Assembly (NCBI GenBank): GCA_040905965.1
Contig: JBBDQP010000108.1
Location: 1-15,125 of the forward strand
DNA length: 15,125 bases
Source of the DNA: DATHWB01 sp040905965
GTDB lineage: Bacteria > Actinomycetota > Acidimicrobiia > Spongiisociales > ZC4RG35
Direction: 5' to 3'
Shown piece by piece: positions 8,199 to 15,093 of this stretch (its first letter is position 1; each line of letters opens with the position of its first letter). Below the pieces are notes generated by a model. The model made no database searches. It was not told where the DNA came from and saw only the letters and a program-made list of their open reading frames with translations. Made by a program: the position numbers and the translations under genes.

Positions 8199-8239
8199 GA
8201 GGATTCTTCGACCGGGGAACCCTGGGGCCTATGCCAGCG

Positions 8240-8259
8240 TCGGATTGGTACGAATCCGA
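8240..8259. promoter_or_regulatory. 20-bp near-palindrome in the tetR/lipoprotein divergent region, candidate operator
   Basis: The arms TCGGATT and AATCCGA are perfect inverted repeats separated by GGTACG; 9 of the 10 base pairs about the centre match. It lies just upstream of the lipoprotein ribosome binding site and about 100 bp upstream of tetR. Size and symmetry suit a TetR-family dimer. In RNA it would instead form a 7-bp hairpin just before the Shine-Dalgarno sequence, so translational control is an alternative. Confidence 0.45.
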
Positions 8260-8274
8260 TTGAAGGAACATGAA

Positions 8275-8766
8275 ATGAGAAAATTGACAGCCCTCACAGG
8301 CATGCTTGTCCTGGTGCTCGCCGCCTGCGGTGGCGGAGAAGGCGCTTCGAACTCCGGGGTGCCCACCAGCGATGCGGACGCCCCCGACGTGGCCGGCGCC
8401 TGTCTGGCCGGGGACCCGAACTGCGACGACATCGGCGACCCGAATGCCGATCCGAACGCCCCGTCGGACGCATCCGACGAGCCGATCACGCCTTCTGCCT
8501 CCCTGAGTGCGGCCCAGGTGCTGGCCGCCGGGACAATCGACGGATCGTTCGTCGTGTCCGGCTACCTGTTTGTCGACGCCGACGGAAACGCCCGACTGTG
8601 CGACATGGTGCTCGAGTCCTATCCCCCGCAGTGCGGCGGCGATTCGATCCCGGTCGCCGGGGATCTGTCCGACCTGGAACTCACTTCTGACCAAGGTGTC
8701 AGCTGGTCCGACTCGACGGTGTCACTCGAAGGCACCTTCGACGGCACCACCTTCACCCGCGCCTGA
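8275..8766 (+). CDS. Small secreted lipoprotein of unknown function
   Basis: This 163-residue protein has a lipoprotein signal peptide: MRKLTALTG, a hydrophobic core, then the lipobox LAAC with lipidated Cys18. A low-complexity acidic and Asp/Pro/Ser-rich linker (about 20-75) follows. The folded C-terminal domain (about 78-163) has the striking segment RLCDMVLESYPPQCGG (107-122), and four further cysteines (43, 50, 109, 120) that may form disulfides outside the membrane. I do not recognise a function. The frame is open from TTG 8245, but ATG 8275 gives a proper signal peptide and has AAGGA 7 nt upstream. It is divergent from the tetR-ABC operon and shares its control region. Its stop codon lies inside the first copy of the 67-bp repeat. 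Confidence 0.8.
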   Translation: MRKLTALTGMLVLVLAACGGGEGASNSGVPTSDADAPDVAGACLAGDPNCDDIGDPNADPNAPSDASDEPITPSASLSAAQVLAAGTIDGSFVVSGYLFVDADGNARLCDMVLESYPPQCGGDSIPVAGDLSDLELTSDQGVSWSDSTVSLEGTFDGTTFTRA

Positions 8767-8826
8767 TGCTCAACTGGTGCGAGAAACCCGCCATATAGGT
8801 GGTCCTGAACCCAGGGTTTGGATCTC
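8760..8826. repeat. 67-bp direct repeat, copy A (lipoprotein / MFS 3' ends)
   Basis: This stretch matches 10048-10114 at 66 of 67 positions, with T at 8767 against C at 10055. It fills the whole space between the lipoprotein stop (8764-8766, inside the repeat) and the convergent MFS stop (8825-8827, two bases inside). On the plus strand it contains CCGCC-ATATA-GGTGG, flanked by the complementary pairs GAGA/TCTC and AACCC/GGGTT, so it can fold into a long stem. Confidence 0.95.
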
Positions 8827-10045
8827 AGGCGCCCCGTTCGGACCAGCGGAGGAGGGCGGTGGCGAGCAGGGCGGCGGCGAAGAGGGCGATGCCGAACGGG
8901 GCGACGGTGCCGTCGAACCGGGCGTCGAGCATCGCCCCGAGGGTGGCGCCGATCAGCGTCGAGGCGGTCCCCACGATGGCGGCCGCCATGCCTGCCACCG
9001 TCCCCATCGGCTCCAACGCCCGACTGTTCAAATTCGGGATCAGCAGGGCGTGGGTCGCCATGATCCCGCCCATCCCCGTCACGAAGACCCACAGCGGCGG
9101 CCGCCCGCCGTCCATCAGGATGACGACCATGAACACGAGCGACACCATCACGTAGGCCGCCATCGTCCAGCGACTCAGCCGGATCATGCCGATCCGCTCG
9201 ACCACCCGACCGTTGATCACCATCATCAGGCCCATCACTGCGGCCAGCGCACCGAAGTAGATGGGGAACGCCTCGACCACACCGAAGACCTCGGCGAACA
9301 TGATCTCGGCCGATGCCAGATACGAGGTGAACGCCCCGAACAGCACGGCGAGTGCGAGCGTGTGGCCGACGGTGATCCGGTTGGACACCACGAACCGGGC
9401 CGCAACTTTCAGCCGGGCGAAGCTCAGGTCGGCCAGACGATTCTCGGGGGCGAGCGTCTCGTGCAGACGACGCGACCACACCAGGATCCCGGCCGCCCAC
9501 AGAGCACAGAATCCGAACACCCACGGCCAGGAGGTGAAGGTGAGGACCAGCGCCCCCAGCGCGGGGGCGAAGACCGGAACCAGGATGAAGATCGAGAACA
9601 CCAGCGAAAGCGCCCGCGCCATCCGGTCGCCCTCGTAGACGTCCCGGACGATGGCGCCGACGACCACCCTGGCACCGGCAGCACCGAGGCCCCACAGGAA
9701 TCGGGCGGCCAGCATCAGTCCGAGACTGGGGGCCAACGCCGACAGGATCGCTCCCAGCCCGTACAAGCCGGCGGCCACCGACAGCGTGCGTTTCCGACCG
9801 AAGTAGTCGGCGAACGGCCCGTAGAAGATCTGGCCGACGGCGATGCCGAAGAAGTAGGCGGTGACCACCCTGGCCACCTGGGTGGAGTCCGGGGCGAGAC
9901 CGAACGCTTCGCGGATGGCACCGAAGGCCGGCAGCATCACGTCGATGCCGAGAGCGGTCATCGACATGGTGGCGGCGAGGAACAGGGTGAATTCCGCCGA
10001 CTCGCTGCGAATGCCTCCCGAGCGACTCGCCAACGGTGACCTCAC
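8825..10045 (-). CDS. MFS multidrug exporter, Bcr/CflA type
   Basis: This is a 406-residue, 12-helix major facilitator transporter. The sequence shows TALGIDVMLPAFGAI (30-44) at the end of the first helix, where the acidic residue is characteristic of proton-driven DHA1 drug exporters. The family motif A GQIFYGPFADYFGRKR (71-86) follows, then the RFLWGLGAAGARVVVGAIVRD stretch (115-135), typical of Bcr/CflA. Such proteins export drugs or small metabolites across the inner membrane by proton antiport. GTG 10045 is the longest possible start, because an in-frame TGA lies 15 nt upstream. It has only a weak Shine-Dalgarno sequence, and TTG 10033 is an alternative. The gene is bounded at both ends by 67-bp direct repeats; copy B lies 2 nt upstream of the start and must contain or adjoin its promoter. 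Confidence 0.9.
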   Translation of the reverse strand: MRSPLASRSGGIRSESAEFTLFLAATMSMTALGIDVMLPAFGAIREAFGLAPDSTQVARVVTAYFFGIAVGQIFYGPFADYFGRKRTLSVAAGLYGLGAILSALAPSLGLMLAARFLWGLGAAGARVVVGAIVRDVYEGDRMARALSLVFSIFILVPVFAPALGALVLTFTSWPWVFGFCALWAAGILVWSRRLHETLAPENRLADLSFARLKVAARFVVSNRITVGHTLALAVLFGAFTSYLASAEIMFAEVFGVVEAFPIYFGALAAVMGLMMVINGRVVERIGMIRLSRWTMAAYVMVSLVFMVVILMDGGRPPLWVFVTGMGGIMATHALLIPNLNSRALEPMGTVAGMAAAIVGTASTLIGATLGAMLDARFDGTVAPFGIALFAAALLATALLRWSERGA

Positions 10046-10047
10046 GC

Positions 10048-10114
10048 CGCCTGACGCTCAACTGGTGCGAGAAACCCGCCATATAGGTGGTCCTGAACCC
10101 AGGGTTTGGATCTC
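10048..10114. repeat. 67-bp direct repeat, copy B (upstream of MFS, downstream of DUF885)
   Basis: This second copy, in the same orientation, lies between the start codon of the MFS gene (10045) and the stop codon of the DUF885 gene (10119-10121). With copy A it brackets a 1288-bp unit consisting of the MFS gene plus one repeat. Both copies sit directly 3' of a minus-strand stop codon (0 and 4 bp away). Confidence 0.95.
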
Positions 10115-10118
10115 GTTC

Positions 10119-11768
10119 TCACGCCACCGAGGCCACCCACGCCTCCACCGACGTCCGCATCGTCTCGAGGGGGACGGTGCCGTGTCCGAGGACCGCCTCG
10201 TGAAAGTCGGCGATGTCGAAGGCCGCTCCAAGCGCCTCTTCCGCCCGCGCCCGGGCGTCGGCGATCTCCAGCCGGCCGATCATGTAGGACAACGCCTGAC
10301 CGGGACTGCCGATGTACCGATCGACTTCGGCTTCGATCTCACCCTTTGGCAGCGGGCTGTTGTCCATCATGTATTCGATCGCCCGATCCCGCGACCAGCC
10401 GTGCAGGTGCATCCCGGTGTCGACCACCAGCCGACAGGCCCGCAGCGAGTCGCCTGCCAGCATCCCCAGCCGTTCGATGTCGTTGCGGAACAGCCCCATC
10501 TCGTCGGACAGCCGCTCGGAGTAGAGCGCCCAGCCTTCGTTGAAGGCGGCGATGTAGAGCTTGCGGTGGACGAGGTGGAGATCCTCGTTCTCGACCGACC
10601 GGGCGATGTCGAAGTGATGGCCGGGGATGCCCTCGTGGAACGTGGTCGCCGCCAGTTGCGGCCCCCATAGCGAAGGGTCGGAAACGTTGAAGTAGAAGGC
10701 GGCGGGCTTGCCGGTCTCCGGGTTGGGACTCGAGTAGAAAGCCATGGCTCCCGCCGTCGTCGGCCGCACTTCGCAGTCGCTCTCCGGGGTGTGTCGGAAC
10801 CAGTTGGGTGCCTCGGCCTGGGCACGATGGAACATCTCGGTTGCGTCGGAGATGAGCTGGTCCACATCGTGATAATGCAGCGATTCGTCGTTCCGCAGCT
10901 TCGAGTAGATCTCCGCCAGATCGGTGGTTCCGAACGCCGCACCGCCCCTCTGGCGATACTCGTCGTCGAGCCTGGCCACCTGTTCGAGACCCCGTTCGTG
11001 GATGGTTTCGGGGCTGAGGTCGGTGGTGGTGAATCCAGCAACGAGGCGCCGGTAGAGATCCTCGCCACCGTCGAGATGACACAACCCTGGCTCATCCGCC
11101 GATGGTGCAGCGGGCATCGAGATCGCCTCGAGGGCGTCCCGGTAGCGACGAAGCGCAGGCTGGATGTGGTCGTCGATGATGGCCGTGATGGAGTCGTGCC
11201 AGTCAGGATGCCCACCCTCGGACGGAGCCGGCTGGCCACCGAAGGGATGGTGGCGGGCGTCGGTAGAGAGCACCCGATCGAGGGTGTCGATCATCATCTG
11301 GACGTGCAGTTCGTTGGGGACCCAGCCGACGTCTCTTCCCCGTTCCAGACCGCCGATCAGCTGACCGATCATCACTGGCAGCCCACGAAGCTTTTCGAGG
11401 TATCGCCGTCCGTGATCCTCGGTGGTGAGGGTGTAGCGATTCAGAAAGGCCGCAAGCAACGAGTACAGCCCGACCACCGGATTGTGGACAGCAAGCAACG
11501 CTTCGGCTTCGGTGGAAGCGGCTGCGACGCGAGCGTGCCAGAGAACGGTGGAGAGCGTGATGGCCTCTGGTCCGTCGGCACCCTGTCGAGCGGCCTCGGC
11601 CCGTTGGGCGATATCGAGCAGGGCGGCGCGGTACGCGGCGAGACCCTCTTCGCTCAGATCGGACCAGCGTTCCAGATACTCGAGTTCACCCTCCCACAGC
11701 GCGTGCAGGTGGTCGTTCTCTCGATAGAGATTCCAGTACTCGTCGGCGATGGCGCGGGCGTCTGACAT
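10119..11768 (-). CDS. DUF885 family protein, putative zinc metallo-hydrolase
   Basis: This 549-residue protein is of full family length. DUF885 proteins are regarded as metallopeptidase-like hydrolases. The signature HEGIPGHH (378-385) gives the likely metal ligands and catalytic Glu379, and NEGWALYSERL (410-420) supplies the downstream glutamate. The conserved C-terminal RYIGSPGQALSYMIG (484-498) is also present. No signal peptide is seen, so it is probably cytosolic. The start at ATG 11768 has no Shine-Dalgarno sequence, but a TACATT element ends 6 nt before it, which would suit a leaderless transcript. The metallophosphoesterase fragment lies 44 bp upstream on the same strand. The substrate is unknown; peptide cleavage is a family-level guess. 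Confidence 0.88.
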   Translation of the reverse strand: MSDARAIADEYWNLYRENDHLHALWEGELEYLERWSDLSEEGLAAYRAALLDIAQRAEAARQGADGPEAITLSTVLWHARVAAASTEAEALLAVHNPVVGLYSLLAAFLNRYTLTTEDHGRRYLEKLRGLPVMIGQLIGGLERGRDVGWVPNELHVQMMIDTLDRVLSTDARHHPFGGQPAPSEGGHPDWHDSITAIIDDHIQPALRRYRDALEAISMPAAPSADEPGLCHLDGGEDLYRRLVAGFTTTDLSPETIHERGLEQVARLDDEYRQRGGAAFGTTDLAEIYSKLRNDESLHYHDVDQLISDATEMFHRAQAEAPNWFRHTPESDCEVRPTTAGAMAFYSSPNPETGKPAAFYFNVSDPSLWGPQLAATTFHEGIPGHHFDIARSVENEDLHLVHRKLYIAAFNEGWALYSERLSDEMGLFRNDIERLGMLAGDSLRACRLVVDTGMHLHGWSRDRAIEYMMDNSPLPKGEIEAEVDRYIGSPGQALSYMIGRLEIADARARAEEALGAAFDIADFHEAVLGHGTVPLETMRTSVEAWVASVA

Positions 11769-11774
11769 TCGGCG

Positions 11775-11780
11775 AATGTA
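11775..11780 (-). promoter_or_regulatory. Candidate -10 element giving a leaderless DUF885 transcript
   Basis: On the minus strand TACATT (fits TANNNT) ends 6 nt before ATG 11768, so the initiating A could be the first transcribed base, as is common in actinobacteria. No Shine-Dalgarno sequence precedes the ATG. The upstream TTGAGC lies 19 nt away, which is long for a -35 element. Confidence 0.3.
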
Positions 11781-11812
11781 CCGACCTGCGGGCCGTCTGG
11801 CTCAATCGAGAG

Positions 11813-12195
11813 TCACATATCCAACGGCAGGTACTGATGGACCAGCCCGTCCGAGCCCACGTCGACCGTGCGGATGCCTGACGGGTCTTCGCCCAGCGGG
11901 TAGCCGACCGGACCCGATATCACCTGCGTGAAGCCGTCTCCCGACACGGTGTGGTTCCGGTGCCAATGGCCGGCGAACCCAATCCGCACACCAGCCAGAC
12001 GCCCGAGTTCGAGAATGTGGGACCTGCGCTCGATCGGCAGGTTCCAATAGGTATCCGGTTCGTCTGGCGCATCCAAGAACAGCGGGTGGTGACCAACGAG
12101 GACGACATGATCGACAAGCCGCCCGCCGGCGGCAGACAGTTCACCTTCGAGGAATTCCCGCTGGCGCACCCACTCGTCGTCGACGAGTTCGGGGT
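11813..12195 (-). CDS. CPPED1-like calcineurin-type metallophosphoesterase, 5' part lost in assembly gap
   Basis: The 126 C-terminal residues are visible; the N-terminal half, with the DxH and GDxxD metal sites, lies in or beyond the N run. VLVGHHPLFLDAPDEPDTYW (31-50 of the fragment) and FAGHWHRN (73-80) carry the late metal-binding histidines of the calcineurin-like fold. The end, GPVGYPLGEDPSGIRTVDV (94-112), followed by LVHQYLPLD, closely follows the layout I recall for CPPED1-type phosphatases, including the Asn-Leu after Tyr-Trp and the His-Arg-Asn after the GHxH motif. Related enzymes hydrolyse phosphoesters, and human CPPED1 is a protein phosphatase; the substrate here is unknown. It is co-directional with and 44 bp upstream of the DUF885 gene. 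Its true start and promoter are missing. Confidence 0.8.
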
Positions 12196-12295
12196 NNNNN
12201 NNNNNNNNNNNNNNNNNNNNNNNNNNNNNNNNNNNNNNNNNNNNNNNNNNNNNNNNNNNNNNNNNNNNNNNNNNNNNNNNNNNNNNNNNNNNNNN
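12196..12295. other. Assembly gap (100 N)
   Basis: A run of exactly 100 N is the conventional marker for a scaffold join of unknown length. A minus-strand gene and a plus-strand gene both lose their 5' ends here, so the missing sequence includes both N-termini and any divergent promoter region. Confidence 0.99.
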
Positions 12296-13657
12296 GCCAT
12301 CGAGGCCATCAACGAGGTGCACCTCGACCATTACCTCCTCAAGCCGTGGGATCCGCCCGAAGAGCACCTCTATCCCATCCTCGACGAGTTGATCGACGAG
12401 TGGACTGCCTCCCATCCCGCCCCGTACGACGGCGTCCGGGTATACGCCACCCGCTGGTCGGCGACGGCCCACGTCGTGAAGGACTTTCTCGCCCGCAACC
12501 GTGTCCCGTACCGGTTCTTCGACATCGAACAGGACACGGAGGCCCGTGAAATGGTGGAGGCCGGCGACGGTGCGATGCCGCTGGTCGTCCTGGCAGACGG
12601 GACGCGCCTGTCCGAGCCCGACATCCAGACGCTCGCTGCGGCGGTTGGTCTGCAGACCGAGGCGAAGAGCCCGTTCTACGACGTGGTGATCGTGGGGGCG
12701 GGGCCGTCGGGCCTCGGGGCCGCGGTGTATTCCGCCTCGGAGGGGCTGCGCACGGCGCTGATCGAACGCGCCGCCACCGGCGGCCAGGCCGGCACCAGTT
12801 CACGCATCGAGAATTATCTGGGGTTCCCGGCGGGGATCAGCGGAGGCGACCTCGCCACGCGAGCAACCACCCAGGCGCTGAAGTTCGGGGCCGAAGTCCT
12901 CACCGGACCCGAGGTTGTCGGAGTCGAGGTCGCCGATCCGGTGAAGACCGTGGTCCTGTCGGACGGTCAGCGTGTGAGCTGTCACGCTCTCATCGTCGCT
13001 TCGGGGATGACCATCCGCCGGCTCGGGGTCGAGGCGGTCGAAGCGCTCGTGGGCTCGGGCGTCTTTTACGGCGCCGCCCCGTCTGAGGCAGCCTCGTACG
13101 TCGGCGAGGACGTGTATGTCGTGGGCGGCGCCAACTCGGCCGGGCAGGCGGCGATGATGCTCTCGAAGTACGCCGGTCAGGTGACGATCATCGTGCGCGG
13201 GGCGACGATCGAAGCGGGGATGTCGAGCTACCTGATCGACCAGGTGCGGGCGACCCCCAACATCGACATTCGCCTCTCTGCCGAGATCATCGACGCGGGG
13301 GGCACCGGCCGTCTCGAGTGGGTCACGGTCAAAGACCGCGAGACGGGCGAGACCGTGAAAGCCGAGACGAACGGACTCTTCCTGTTCATCGGCGCCGTGC
13401 CCCATTCGGACTTCCTGGAGGGCGTGGCCATGCGCAACCCGCGCGGCTTCGTGCTGACCGGACCCGACCTGAGAGTCGACGGAGCCTGGCCCGCCGACTG
13501 GCCCTTGGAAAGGGATCCGCTGCCGATGGAGACGAGCGTGCCAGGGATCTTCGCCGCCGGTGACGTGCGCGAGGGCGTCGTGCGGCGGGTGGCCTCCGCC
13601 GTCGGGCAGGGCGCCATCGCCGTCAGCCTCGTGCACCAATATCTCGAGTCCGTGTGA
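12296..13657 (+). CDS. Response regulator / thioredoxin-reductase-like flavoprotein fusion, 5' end lost in gap
   Basis: The 453 visible residues begin in the last part of a receiver domain: INEVHLDHYLLKPWDPPEE (5-23) has the conserved Lys-Pro; the phosphoacceptor Asp is in the gap. A glutaredoxin-like domain (about 46-118) follows, with WSATAH (54-59) where a redox glutaredoxin would have CxxC. From residue 128 there is a thioredoxin-reductase-like flavoprotein: FAD motif GAGPSGLGAA (134-143), NAD(P) motif GGANSAGQA (277-285), and the C-terminal FAD contact FAAGDVREG (419-427). The disulfide motif CxxC of true thioredoxin reductases is replaced by YGAAPSEA (258-265). It is therefore probably an NAD(P)H-dependent flavoprotein with a non-thioredoxin acceptor, controlled by phosphorylation. 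Its stop overlaps the start of the histidine kinase gene as GTGA. The domain set is a known but poorly characterised actinobacterial fusion. Confidence 0.85.
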   Translation, partial: AIEAINEVHLDHYLLKPWDPPEEHLYPILDELIDEWTASHPAPYDGVRVYATRWSATAHVVKDFLARNRVPYRFFDIEQDTEAREMVEAGDGAMPLVVLADGTRLSEPDIQTLAAAVGLQTEAKSPFYDVVIVGAGPSGLGAAVYSASEGLRTALIERAATGGQAGTSSRIENYLGFPAGISGGDLATRATTQALKFGAEVLTGPEVVGVEVADPVKTVVLSDGQRVSCHALIVASGMTIRRLGVEAVEALVGSGVFYGAAPSEAASYVGEDVYVVGGANSAGQAAMMLSKYAGQVTIIVRGATIEAGMSSYLIDQVRATPNIDIRLSAEIIDAGGTGRLEWVTVKDRETGETVKAETNGLFLFIGAVPHSDFLEGVAMRNPRGFVLTGPDLRVDGAWPADWPLERDPLPMETSVPGIFAAGDVREGVVRRVASAVGQGAIAVSLVHQYLESV

Positions 13658-15018
13658 CCGAAGTCTCCGCCCTCCGCGCGGTACCGCTCTTCACCGAGTT
13701 GAGCAACGACGATCTCGAACGGCTCGCACAGAGAACCACGGCAGTCGTCCTCGATTCCGGCGAGCAGCTGTTTGCCGAAGGCGACCACGGCGACACCGCC
13801 TTCGTCATCGTCCGGGGCGCACTCGAGATCACCAAACGCAGCGGCGACCGTGACGTTCATCTGGCTACCCGTAGGCCCGGTGAGGTGATCGGGGAGATGG
13901 CGCTCCTGCAGGATGCGCCGCGTTCGGCGACAGCCCGGGCGGTGGAAGAGACAGAATTGATTTCGATCCCCCGGGCGGAGATCGACGAGTTGCTCGACAC
14001 CAGCTCCGAGGCCGTCCGGGCGTTGTTCAAGGTGCTGCTGGAGCGCTGGCAGGCGACCCAGGTGTTGCTCGCCCAGAGCGAGCGCATGGCCCAGCTCGGC
14101 ACACTCTCCGCGGGGCTCGCCCACGAGCTGAACAATCCGGCAGCCGCGGTGAACCGTTCGGCCGGGCAGTTGCGGGAAGCGATCGACCGGCTCGTGACGA
14201 CCACGACTGCGATCGAACACTCCGCCGGAGTCGAGGCGCTGCGTAGTCGGATCGCCGACCATCCGGCCAGCGATCGTCCGGACGCCATCACTCGGGCCGA
14301 CATGGAATCCGAGGTCGAGGACCGGCTGATGGATGCCGAAGTTGAAGACGCCTGGCGGGTGGCGCCGATGGTCGTGGAGGCCGGGCTGACCGAGTTTCTC
14401 GACGAGATCCTCGCCGATCCTGAGTCGGAGGCGGTGCTCTCCGTTCTGCTCGCCGACCACGAGGCCCGTTCCCTGCTGTACGAGGTGGAGGAGGGAACCC
14501 GCCGGATGTCGGCCATCGTCCGTGCCCTCATGTCGTACTCCTACCTGGACCGAGGGACGGTCCAGCAGGTCGATCTAGAGAAGGGCATCGAGGACACGCT
14601 CCTGATACTCCGTCCCAAGCTGGCCGGGATCGATGTCATCACCGAGTTCCACCCCGACCTTCCCCAGATCCATGCCCGGGGCAGCGAACTCAATCAGGTG
14701 TGGACGAACATCATCGACAACGCCGCCTATTCGATCTCCACGTCGGGAACCGGCGGCACCGTGGCCATCCGGGCGTTCCCCGAGGCCGACGGCGTGGTCG
14801 TCGAGATCGAGGACGACGGCCCCGGTTTCACCCCCGAACATCGCGAACGCGCCTTCGACTCCTTCTTCACCACCAAGCCACCGGGTGCGGGCACCGGGCT
14901 CGGACTCAGCATCACGTACGGGATCGTGGTGGATTCCCACCACGGCGACATCTCGATCGAGTCCGAACCGGGTCGCACGGTGTTCCGAATCGTGCTTCCG
15001 ACGACCATCGAAGAGTGA
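13654..15018 (+). CDS. Cyclic-nucleotide-binding sensor histidine kinase
   Basis: This is a 454-residue soluble kinase. Residues about 8-115 form a CRP-type cyclic-nucleotide-binding domain, whose phosphate-binding cassette reads GEMALLQDAPRSAT (80-93). The phosphoacceptor His157 lies in LAHELNNP. An insert of roughly 100 residues (about 175-275) separates it from the second dimerisation helix, YEVEEGTRRMSAIVRALMSY (276-295). The ATPase domain has the N box NQVWTNIIDNAA (347-358), G1 EDDGPGF (386-392), F box FDSFFTTKPP (401-410) and G2 GTGLGLS (413-419), all intact. No membrane segments are present. The GTG start overlaps the stop of the regulator/flavoprotein by GTGA, so the two are translated together, and the receiver domain of that fusion is the obvious phosphotransfer partner. 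The ligand could be cAMP or another small molecule; the arginine in the cassette (Arg90) fits a cyclic nucleotide. Confidence 0.9.
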   Translation: MTEVSALRAVPLFTELSNDDLERLAQRTTAVVLDSGEQLFAEGDHGDTAFVIVRGALEITKRSGDRDVHLATRRPGEVIGEMALLQDAPRSATARAVEETELISIPRAEIDELLDTSSEAVRALFKVLLERWQATQVLLAQSERMAQLGTLSAGLAHELNNPAAAVNRSAGQLREAIDRLVTTTTAIEHSAGVEALRSRIADHPASDRPDAITRADMESEVEDRLMDAEVEDAWRVAPMVVEAGLTEFLDEILADPESEAVLSVLLADHEARSLLYEVEEGTRRMSAIVRALMSYSYLDRGTVQQVDLEKGIEDTLLILRPKLAGIDVITEFHPDLPQIHARGSELNQVWTNIIDNAAYSISTSGTGGTVAIRAFPEADGVVVEIEDDGPGFTPEHRERAFDSFFTTKPPGAGTGLGLSITYGIVVDSHHGDISIESEPGRTVFRIVLPTTIEE

Positions 15019-15061
15019 AACCCGGCGTCCGCGCATCGGGTACCACTCCAAATCCAGACCC

Positions 15062-15093
15062 CCCCCCTCGCAAAGCCTCGGTGGCGAGGGGGG
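15062..15093 (+). terminator. GC-rich hairpin downstream of the histidine kinase
   Basis: CCCCCCTCGC (15062-15071) and GCGAGGGGGG (15084-15093) form a perfect 10-bp stem around a 12-nt loop, 43 nt after the kinase stop. No T-run follows, so it is not a textbook intrinsic terminator, though such hairpins often end or protect transcripts in high-GC actinobacteria. A second C-run (15103-15108) could pair with the same G-run instead. Confidence 0.5.

Noticed and set aside
8218..8226. AACCCTGGG near the lipoprotein promoter, shared with the minus strand of the 67-bp repeat
   Set aside because: The match is only 9 bases with no further similarity on either side, expected by chance in GC-rich DNA.
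8507..10039. A 510-codon plus-strand open frame opposite the MFS gene
   Set aside because: Its product is a His/Gln/Arg/Gly-rich low-complexity chain with no motif, while the opposite strand encodes a textbook 12-helix transporter. It is a high-GC antisense frame.
11951..12195. An upstream extension of the flavoprotein frame running through the N run
   Set aside because: The frame is open only because N codons are read as X. These bases are antisense to the phosphoesterase, whose GHxH motif is clear, so the real N-terminus lies in the gap.
12296..12472. A continuation of the phosphoesterase frame on the far side of the gap
   Set aside because: The stretch has no phosphoesterase motif on the minus strand and encodes the end of a receiver domain on the plus strand.
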